64,000 bases of DNA, from the NCBI GenBank assembly GCA_015227615.1, contig JAALGZ010000001.1, forward strand, positions 310,001 through 374,000, written 5' to 3'. This DNA comes from Labyrinthula sp. Ha (Eukaryota; Sar; Bigyra; Labyrinthulida; Labyrinthulaceae). Shown here piece by piece: positions 55,278 through 64,000 of the stretch (its first letter is position 1; every line of letters starts with the position of its first letter). Below the pieces are notes generated by a model. It worked only from the letters and a program-made list of their open reading frames with translations, had not been told where the DNA came from and made no database searches. The translations under genes and the position numbers were made by a program.

Positions 55278-55283
55278 AATAAA
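55278..55283 (+). terminator. Polyadenylation signal AATAAA of the G-alpha-like gene
   Basis: A canonical AATAAA lies 26 bp after the stop codon and is followed by a T-rich tract. The opposing gene's stop is 142 bp further on, so the two 3' untranslated regions are necessarily short. Confidence 0.5.
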
Positions 55284-55424
55284 GTCATTGTTTTGATAAT
55301 ATTTTTCGTTCATTTGTATTTAAATATATCAAGTTAAGAAACTGGTTTTCGAATTTTGTTCTAATGAATATCCGTTAAGAAAAAAAAAGAAATAAGTTTA
55401 AGCTATAAAAAAACACAACAAAAT

Positions 55425-56462
55425 CTAAGCACTGGTTCTATGAACTGCTGCTGAAACTGCATGTGACCGGAACGTGATCTGCAACTTAATATTTTTGATT
55501 GATTGCCGTGTTACCAATGTGGACATTATTGCGTATTGAAGTCCCTCACAAGCAAAAATATAAAGGTGAAATGTCTGGACAAAAGGAAAAAAAATATAAG
55601 AAAGAAATGACACCATAAGCGGAATAGCATAAAAGACCGTGCTCCACATTGTATCTCCTAGGTTCACTACGACTCCTTTGCAGTACATATAAAATTTTGT
55701 TTTGGTACCTCCTCTGGATTCTACTGTTTCTATGAAATATGTCATATCGGATATTAAGCTCAGCAAAGTAAAGCTTGTCAAAGATATCATTGCCAAAGTT
55801 CGAAGCACAGCAGTTAAGTACGCGCCATAGAGAAAGAAGCCTTCAATTCGTTTGTCATATGTCGAAAGTGTGCCCATGTACAGAGAGAACATTACCACAT
55901 CCACAGTAAAGAATATTTGGCGCATTGAGCCAATCACAGGTGTTACGTTTACGCCAAGAAGTACAATTTGCGAGCCAAAACCAACTTTCATTTTTTTCAG
56001 GTGATATTTGAGGTATTTATAAAGAAAAATTGTGGTAGCGTGACCTTGAAGAAAGCTTGAGAATGAATATAGGAAGGTAACAAGAAAATCCTCTCCGAAG
56101 CTTCTATTAAGATCAAGTACCTTGACTAAAGCAAGGAGAAGAGAAATTATATAATTAAGCACAAGAGGGAGTTGGCGAATAAACCTTCTCTTTGTATTAA
56201 GTACTGGGATGATATGTCCCAGCACAACTACGAGCACTACAATTGTTAGAACGTAGATGGAAACAAGCAATGAGTTGTTGAAGGAGCAAGGAAGACGGAG
56301 GAGAACATCAGTATCGTTGGTTTTATGCATAGTATGTGTAAAAGGAAAATAGGTGACTTCAAGTGACTGATACCAACCATCATCGCAAATACAAATGTCC
56401 AGAGTTTCTTCGCAAAACCCATGTAGACCGCAGCTTGTCCCCGTTTTAAAATTAAAACACAT
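55425..56462 (-). CDS. EGF-like/multi-pass membrane protein (345 aa), possible 7TM receptor-like
   Basis: The N-terminal 35 residues hold a Cys-rich EGF-like half-domain (cysteines 2, 11, 17, 24, 26; CICDDGW at the end). After a short N-glycosylatable linker (NDT, NNS) come about seven hydrophobic segments, beginning LLVSIYVLTIVVLVVVLGHI, with basic loops such as NTKRRFIRQ and KYLKYHLKKMK between them. That gives an outside N-terminus and a receptor- or channel-like topology. I do not recognise the family; it lacks the Ser/His/Asp motif of the EGF-bearing TMEM8/CREST proteins. There is no signal peptide before the EGF part, and an in-frame stop precedes the ATG directly, so either TM1 acts as signal anchor or a 5' exon is missing. 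Its position opposite a G-alpha gene is suggestive but proves nothing. Confidence 0.7.
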   Translation of the reverse strand: MCFNFKTGTSCGLHGFCEETLDICICDDGWYQSLEVTYFPFTHTMHKTNDTDVLLRLPCSFNNSLLVSIYVLTIVVLVVVLGHIIPVLNTKRRFIRQLPLVLNYIISLLLALVKVLDLNRSFGEDFLVTFLYSFSSFLQGHATTIFLYKYLKYHLKKMKVGFGSQIVLLGVNVTPVIGSMRQIFFTVDVVMFSLYMGTLSTYDKRIEGFFLYGAYLTAVLRTLAMISLTSFTLLSLISDMTYFIETVESRGGTKTKFYMYCKGVVVNLGDTMWSTVFYAIPLMVSFLSYIFFPFVQTFHLYIFACEGLQYAIMSTLVTRQSIKNIKLQITFRSHAVSAAVHRTSA

Positions 56463-59400
56463 TTACAAATAAATGTTTGATCGAAAAGCAGCTTATTTTT
56501 ATAATGTAGGAAATTTGAAACGTCATATTGACGTTTCTGTTTTCAAATTCTTATTCTGGCTAGGACCACTGCGATTTATAGTAGCCGTATGCTGCTGAAA
56601 TTAGTCAGGGAAAGAAATACCTACAGTAATTCTGTATTCAAGCAATATAACCGGTATTGTTTGATTTGTTCCGTTATTATTAGCCGTTAGCAGATTTTGT
56701 AAATTTACAAGAAAAGATATCAATATTTATGGAAGCACAATACATATTAAAATAAATCTATGAATATCTTATAGAGGAAGTTCCTCTTACTTAGATTTAT
56801 ATACTTCACTTATCTTGTAAAAGAAAGTATATTATGGATATCTCTTAAGCTACATTAACTCAGTTTCTTTGATAAGTAAAATGAACGAAATTTTATGGCT
56901 CTGCAAAGGCACGTGACTCTTCGGTTTTAGAAGAACAGATCTCGATGATTTCTTAATCTTAGAGTATGACTTTTAATTTTTTTTTAAAGAAGGAAATAGG
57001 TAGAGGTAACACCCATAGTTCATATGTCTACTCTTTAGAGAAAGCATTCAACCTTTTACTACTATGTATCTTTTAGCTTTAGTTACTTGCTGAAATATTA
57101 CATAGCAGGTGGACTCGGCATATGAACATTGTATGTTGTTTATGTTAGTGTTATAACCTAATATAGCGGAGAATTGATAAAGCGGCTATGGAATTTTGTC
57201 ATATTTTATCATTGAGCATTCTTCTAGAAAGCCCGTTTTCTTCTATCAAACTGGTAAAATTTTATTAATCTTTTCCATACCCAACAAGTATTATACTATC
57301 AGCAGAGCTAAACTATATGACATATCTAAGAGAAAGTCCTTTTTCTCTTTGTTTCCTGTGAAATAAAATTTTGTGGTTCCTCCCGTTAATCTCCCGGTAA
57401 TATTTTGACTCGCATCTGGAATACTCAGCTAAAGAAGGCATGAACGTAGCTACATTTTATGCCTAATGGGCTTGCCTAGTGGGATTATAGCATTTATCAC
57501 TACGACTTGAAGTCTTGGCTATTTTCAGAAAGATGTTTCATATAAGTACTGCTATTTTTTTTTTCAAGAGTATGAACTGAAAATAAGAATTTATTCATAA
57601 CTGGTGTCAGATCATGGGAAGTCTCTTTAAAGAGATACAGGGCTACTACACTGCGTGTGTCAACTACAAATAATATAATATTCATATTGCCTTGCCTTAC
57701 AATTTGACTTATCTTATATAAGCAACTACTGGAGTATTATGACATGTCTTTGTTAACTATTCAAATTCTGTGATCTTGAGACAGAATCATAAGAATAGAA
57801 TTGTCAATGGCGATAGGAAGCCAAGAAACGGATATGAGACCCTGCGCAATGCACTATTACTATTCGTTATCTATTTTATAGTAGACATCTACACTCTACA
57901 CAGTTACAACAACAAGTACGTTAGTTTCGTGTGGAGACATGTACGCACCTAGAATGTGTTTACATTTAGAGTTTCTATTCATCCCTCGTATGCGTGGCAC
58001 ACTGTTCCAACAATTTCCGAACATAGTACGAATTCAACTGAGCACTGCCTTGAAGATAGATGTGGGGTAGCAAACAGAAAATTATTATGCCAGTCCACGT
58101 GAAAATGAACAATTCATCACAACAAGACCTTGCTCCCTCCTACATGTTACATGATACGTTAATAGAAAGTAATCGTTGAGTTTCAAGACTTTTGCACAAT
58201 TGTTTATAAAGACTTGGTGTATGTTACATATAACCTTACATTTTGCTCATGGGCCGTAGTTATGTTGCAATTGTGAGGTCAGTCCATGCTTAGCACATAC
58301 TTAATGAGTAGAACAAGTCCTTGGGAAGATGCATGATGAGCTTTGAGGACACTCAAACAGGTTCCTGATACTTTCCATATTCTTGTATGTGAACCAAAAA
58401 ATTACCCTGCCACATACTATGCTAAGGAACTTCTGTCGCTATTACTTCAGAGCTGTCTATCAAATTTTGACCAATAGCGATACTTCCTCTTATTTTAAAA
58501 TAAAATTCCATAATTCAGCCATTAGGGGATGAAGGTCATAGAGTTGGATCAGTTCAAATAACAAATGTAATCATTTGGTGCACTTGAGGCTTACGAGATA
58601 GGAGCAGAGAATAAGTGTTTTCTCTGTAGAGTGACTATGCTTAGTTTGATTAGTAATTTTGTGAATTTTAGTTATTCTGTCCGAAGCATTAGAATCTTAT
58701 GGTAATATTATCCTCATTATCTACGTTTTGGCTTGACACTTTGTGCTCTTGGATACTTTTTCATATGCAATGTTATATAAAGGTTTCCATCACCTATACC
58801 CTTTGTATTCACCTTCTTATTAACATTTTCACCATAGAGGCTACTGCTCTTTTGATCTCAATATATTTAGTCTTCTGGACTAATATTAAAGATAGAACAT
58901 TCACCATCTTTTTCCATGAAGCCAGATTAACTAAAACATAGGACAGGAACTACATTAGTCAAGTTTTCTATGTACTGCCTCCATAAGGAATTGTCCAAAA
59001 TGGTATCTGGAGAAACGTAAAAATATTTGTTTTTAGTTTTGTTTAACCATTGAATTTGTATTCAGGTAAGGGGCTAGAAAACATAACTTCATGTAACTCC
59101 ATGTCCAAGAAAATGAACCTCGACAATATCCAGAAAATTTACTTTCAAAAGACTTCGATTTTGAACAGACACCTCTAGTGATTTCCATAAAACTCTTGTG
59201 TTGGACCGATTTGTTACTAGGTTAGTATTCTTTAATAAACAATGTGGTCAACAAACAAAGAAGGTGTATTTTGGTGTAATATTAAATGTATTAGTGCTTC
59301 ACACCCCTTGAATATATTTTTTATATGAAGTTTATTAATGAGCTCTTTATATTATGAGCTATGAACATAAAATTCACTACCACTATATTTATCGTCAATA

Positions 59401-62400
59401 TGGAGGGCTCAACATTTATTACAATAACATTCTCAAAACGTCCTAAAATTATTGGTGAATATAAGTAAACAAATCTGGATTATAGAATAAAAATATCCCC
59501 GAATATCAAGGTTTTATAAACATTTTGACCACATTCTATGTAAAATAATATTTAATACAATGCCTATGTATTGTTGAATAAAATAGAAACCGGGTTATTT
59601 TCAAATAGAAATCCTAGCATTCTACACATGATTTATTCAGTGCAGTGATTAATATAAAATCGACAGGTGCTTTATCATGTTGATGCCAGATAATGCTATG
59701 TAGAAGGTGCTTAATTTCTTGTATTTGTTGAAAACTTAATTAAACTAATACCAACCAGTCTCATGTTTCTCGTTAGATATTCTAACGTAAAGCTACTTTG
59801 TTTTGAACATGATTTAACTTCACTAAGCTTGAACTAGAATAACATCATTATATTTCTGAATTTATTTGATTGAGTAGTTTGTTTTCTTTATTTACCTGTG
59901 TGAAAAAGCTTGCTCCATAACGACAAAATTTAAAACATTCTTTGAACTAATAAGACATAACATGTGACTAAAACTAATTGTATCATGCCTCTAAGCTTTA
60001 TGTCACAATATTTTATTGTTTTTGTCTGATTAACTGTAAGATCAGGGTACAGCTCACTCTTTCTCACTATTTAGTACAGAGCTTAGTTTCTTGAGTTGTT
60101 GATATTAGAGTGGATTCAATATAACCAATTAAGTTAGGGACATATTTTGATTCTTACAATTTTTATAGATTCTACTTTTTGAGTCTGCTAAAACAAACTC
60201 GCAGATGCATTGAAATTGGTTCTTTAAAACAAAGCACTTCTACTAATAGAAGTGAACTATTTCTAGTATTTAATTCTCCTATCTTCAAGCTGGTATTATC
60301 GGGAAAAGCTCTTGTAATATAGCCCTTAAGAAATTATGGTTTTATTACATATGTTTCTACATCAAGTGATTTTGAAATATGGTGCAAATGAAGCTACGTA
60401 ATTAATGGGATGGCTATAACATATTTTCTTGTTAGCTAATCAGGAACTTGGTATCAAGTCAAAAAAAAAAAGAAGTGTTAATTTTGCAAGAGAATGGGTT
60501 TCACGAGGAAATTGAACTAAAAGATTAAACCGTTTGCAGCAAATTTTTGAAAATTTAAAAATGAAGTAGAAAGAAAAGTATGGGGGATCAGAAATAAACC
60601 CCGTTGCTCAGAATATATGTCAATACGCTCATATTCAATAATATTTTTCTCAAATTTATATTGATTAAGTTTTAATTTTGCACCGCTTTAATAGATTTAT
60701 TAAGGAATACTATCGGATTGTTTCGTATAATTTATTTAATACTTAATCAGTTGCGCGATGTCTATGACGTATTACAGAAGCTTCACAGGGCTACCCCAGC
60801 TGCATATACTGAACAAAAGTTGGTTTCGATACTTATAGGGCAAGTCTATTTTGCTTACATAGTTTTTGAAGTACCATTCTTAACCTCTGTCCAAGTACTT
60901 TTCTAATTAAATCAGAAAACTTTAGTGTAATATAATGCTTTAGTGTGTAAGAAAATATTCCAAATATAGCTGAAATTGGGCATGTGGTTAGAAGAGTTAT
61001 ACAAATATAATTAAATAACCAACCATAAATATGATACCGATCAATCCGAAATAATAATGTAATTAGACATGTGTAAATAATATTTAATCTGTGCTTATAA
61101 AGTAACTTCTTCGCTACTTTTTGTTGAACTCACGCTCAGTATAAGTTAAAATCCTGCATAAAATTGGAAATAATCTCATACTAGCATCGTAATTTTTCAA
61201 TTTTATCAAAAGATAATCTAGCAAGTCCAATTCATATCTTTTGATAGAGATGTAATGTTCTGAGCCTAACACATGAAATGAAGTTAGTACCAGCAATGCC
61301 TAGAATATAAAATTTCGTATGAGCCAGACACATATATAAATCATTTTTCATATCTGGTATTGGTTGCTCTGTATGAAGTCGTGTGGTGATGGTACATTGC
61401 TTAGGTAAATATACATATCGTGCAAATATTTTGAAACATTTTATTCATGTGAAATCGGTATTGTTTGTGCGTAAATCTGGCCAAGTGTCGCATGTTTCAT
61501 TTTAATCGGAAGAAATGTGGTCAAGAAAAGTTTTGTCTTACTATGGCCTTTTTTTAATGAATTATCACCAACGGAATTCTTGCAAATAATAATATCATCA
61601 TCTTATAGTTAAAATTTAGATAATTCTGGGAAATATTAAGCTTTCTACCAAAATATATCTCTGTCTCTGGAAAAGGATATAGCAGTGTATGTAGTCTGCG
61701 ATCAAATATGTACAATGTAGACCTACCAGATAGCTATCTTTGAGGGAACCATTATTTTAAACAGAATGGAATATCTTCTTGTAATATAATTTTTACAAGG
61801 TTTTGTTCTATTAAAAGCTACATAAAGAACCGTGGATATGCAGAGGGTACTTGATGATTAACCTGCTCATTTGTTTGGGATCATTTTATGGGATTTAGGG
61901 TACCCAAAATCCTGAAGTTGATGCTATTCTTGTAGCTGATATACCTTCACCAAAATTATCCTCAATATAAATATGATTCCTGTATCTTTTATCAATGTAA
62001 TAGTTAATAGAAACGTTGTTCTGGTTAGATTATTTAGCAAAAAAGTTTTGAACCTGTTATCAGCAGATAAGGGAAATATATAGAAAAGTTATGGACACTG
62101 ATCGCACAGTTACATATGCTTCATGCTTGGCTAATCTAAGCCCTTTGAATTTGTATATCATTCCAATTAACTCAATAAATACCTGTCTTGTATACCATCC
62201 TTCAAGTTTTCAATACAATCATAGACAAGAATTTTGTTTTCCCGCTGATTTCTTATCTACTCCAATTAAACTCTGTAACAGTTCGTTCAAATAAACTTGT
62301 TATTTATTTTCATAGCAAAACATATTAGCGATATAAAGAGTATAATTAATATCTTTGTGTTTTAAAAATGACGAAATTTTTTATTGGGCTGGCTAGTATG

Positions 62401-64000
62401 ATTCAAAATGTGGGATATTGTATCTGTGATTATTGCAAATGTAGGCACATCAGTCTGCTGAGCTAGCTTCTTCTTGATGTAATGATCAAGAATATTTTAT
62501 CCATTTGGGAACAAAAATCTTATAGGTAATTATCTACATATAATAGAAATGTCAAAAGTAATTGCATCCTGTAGATTGATTAGTATACATGAATAAGAAA
62601 TGTGTATTTATGTTATTTCAGCTGAGTATAGTTCCATGAATTACCCTTTTCCTTGCGACGTAGAATAGTTTTTTTAAGGAATTTGATTCCAAAATGAAGG
62701 TGTTAGCTGAAAACTAGCTATAGCTTTTTAATTCGTGTCATATACTCTCGACCAAAATTTATATTTTGTTTGAGGTATGATATACTACTCTCAGCTTGTA
62801 ATATTAAGTAAAGATGGACACAAAACAAATTATGGAATCGCAATTAATAAAATAAATCTTCAGCAAAAAATGTCAATTCCTTGTATCCTCCAAAAGAAAA
62901 TATTTCCTTTTTTTATTGTTTTTTTTTTAATTTTCTATTTTCCCTCACTAGAAAAGCAGAATGCACAATCCTGTACTAAGTAACTGGATCCAACTATAAT
63001 GAATACATGTTCACCCTTGTATCGGGGGTATAAACCTATGTAGGATCGAATTTAACTAGTGATAATTCAGTTATTAGTTATTTTTTTCTTGCCTAAAATG
63101 CATAAAAAAGTTGAATTCTATTCCAAAACAGTAATTAGTTGAGAAGCTCAGAGTTAATAAGTTCATATATTATCAGTATAACCTCCTATAAACATGATTT
63201 AAACAAAATTTTTAGGATTTAAAAAACTTAAGAACTACACAAGGGATAATATAAGCACAAATATCATATATCAGAATGATTTACCAATCTTCAGTAAAAT
63301 AATATATACCGACAATGCCGAAGTTCTCCCAAATCGTTTCCGTTGTAATATCCCGAAAGCCCTATATTTATATTAAAGCCTTAGGAACTGTAGCATGTTC
63401 TTGTTCAAAGCAAATAATCTGGTTTGTGAATGTTCAGATACAAATCAAAAGAAGTTAGGTATCTTACCACGACTACTATGGAAGATATTTATGGTACTTT
63501 TTTTTCGTATGGAGTAGCCGAAAGTTGATTCGGTTTAAGGAAAAATATAAACTCTAAAAGAAAATTCTGAATCAAGAATTACCCAGAATAAATATACAGA
63601 TTTGTGCTAGAGAGATTAACACTAGCAAGGTGCATATCCAATAGAAACTATTAACTGAGTAATCAGAGATTTCTATGTTAGCTCTAAACATACAATGAAA
63701 TGTTTCATAAAGTTTAGATTCTCTTTGAGGAAGTTTTCACAACAAATACGAAATAACTTCTGAAAGAGTGACCAAATCATTTGTTAGATTTTGCTCCAAG
63801 GTTTATGTGGTCAATTTTCTTGCATACTAAAACATATATGCTGACTCTATTCAGAAATTAATGGCACTCAAAACATGAATCATCTCCGAAACCAATATTT
63901 GATTCCAAATCTCGTTATATGTTCATGCTGCCATGGAAATGCTTTATTAGTAAATATTACTAACTAAAAATTTCTAATCATGACCCATATGTATTATTTT
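56463..64000. other. Gene-free AT-rich interval to the right edge
   Basis: About 7.5 kb with no credible gene. Open frames are under 85 codons and mostly lack ATG starts or motifs. An 8-bp stem hairpin lies at 60235-60254 and an A11 run near 60460. No tRNA-like cloverleaf was recognised. Confidence 0.55.
60235..60254. repeat. Perfect 8-bp stem hairpin
   Basis: CACTTCTA, a 4-base loop CTAA, then TAGAAGTG. Isolated in gene-free DNA, with no neighbouring element to explain it. Confidence 0.45.

Noticed and set aside
55425-56462. TMEM8/CREST family for the EGF/multi-TM protein
   Set aside because: The conserved Ser, His and Asp residues of that family were not found in the membrane segments.
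1-64000. CRISPR array, tRNA, rRNA or riboswitch
   Set aside because: No regularly spaced repeats, no cloverleaf with a T-loop GGTTCRA pattern outside coding regions and no rRNA-like tract were seen.

Overview
This window reads as nuclear DNA of an AT-rich unicellular eukaryote with the standard genetic code. The evidence is spliceosomal introns, a mitochondrial ATP-synthase subunit (OSCP) and a mitochondrial Fe-S assembly factor (IBA57-like), a eukaryotic release factor eRF1 with intact stop-decoding motifs, a Slingshot-type cofilin phosphatase, a heterotrimeric G-protein alpha-like GTPase and a FYVE/sterol-glucosyltransferase fusion. TAA, TAG and TGA all end genes. I cannot place the lineage: the Slingshot architecture is best known from animals and their relatives, while a secreted EEP nuclease-jacalin protein and an EGF/multi-TM protein are more protist-like.

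The most striking feature is intron size. Where protein homology fixes the splice sites (eRF1, IBA57, FYVE-glucosyltransferase), and where reading-frame continuity supports them (a coiled-coil gene, a ROCO gene), introns are 26-32 nt, mostly 28-30. They are GT-AG with one probable GC-AG, and two are exact multiples of three without stops. Several large genes (Slingshot, the 777-aa protein, ZIP, EEP-jacalin, G-alpha) show no intron.

Layout: 1-3.3 kb, OSCP (-) and IBA57 (+) share a 107-bp CCAAT-rich bidirectional promoter, followed by the secreted EEP-jacalin protein. 7.5-11.3 kb, two unrecognised proteins face each other. 20.1-23.3 kb, Slingshot faces a Myb/SANT-like protein. 31.5-33 kb, eRF1. 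38.5-41 kb, a coiled-coil protein faces a ZIP zinc transporter. 43.8-47.4 kb, a very AT-rich patch with a small unclear gene, an LRR-Roc-COR GTPase whose P-loop frame is broken, and a possible small membrane protein. 51.3-56.5 kb, FYVE-glucosyltransferase and G-alpha in tandem, facing an EGF/multi-TM protein. Convergent pairs sharing short 3' gaps recur.

Between these islands lie long AT-rich stretches (3.3-6.7, 11.3-20, 23.3-31.5, 33-38.5, 47.4-51.3 and 56.5-64 kb) without credible genes. They contain heavily eroded fragments that look like Ty3/gypsy-type retroelement fossils (about 6.7-7.2 and 18.1-18.4 kb) and two further decayed coding-like blocks (41.7-43.0 and 50.4-50.9 kb). I saw no tRNA, rRNA, CRISPR array or intact mobile element. 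All assignments rest on reading the sequence and on recalled family motifs; no search was run.
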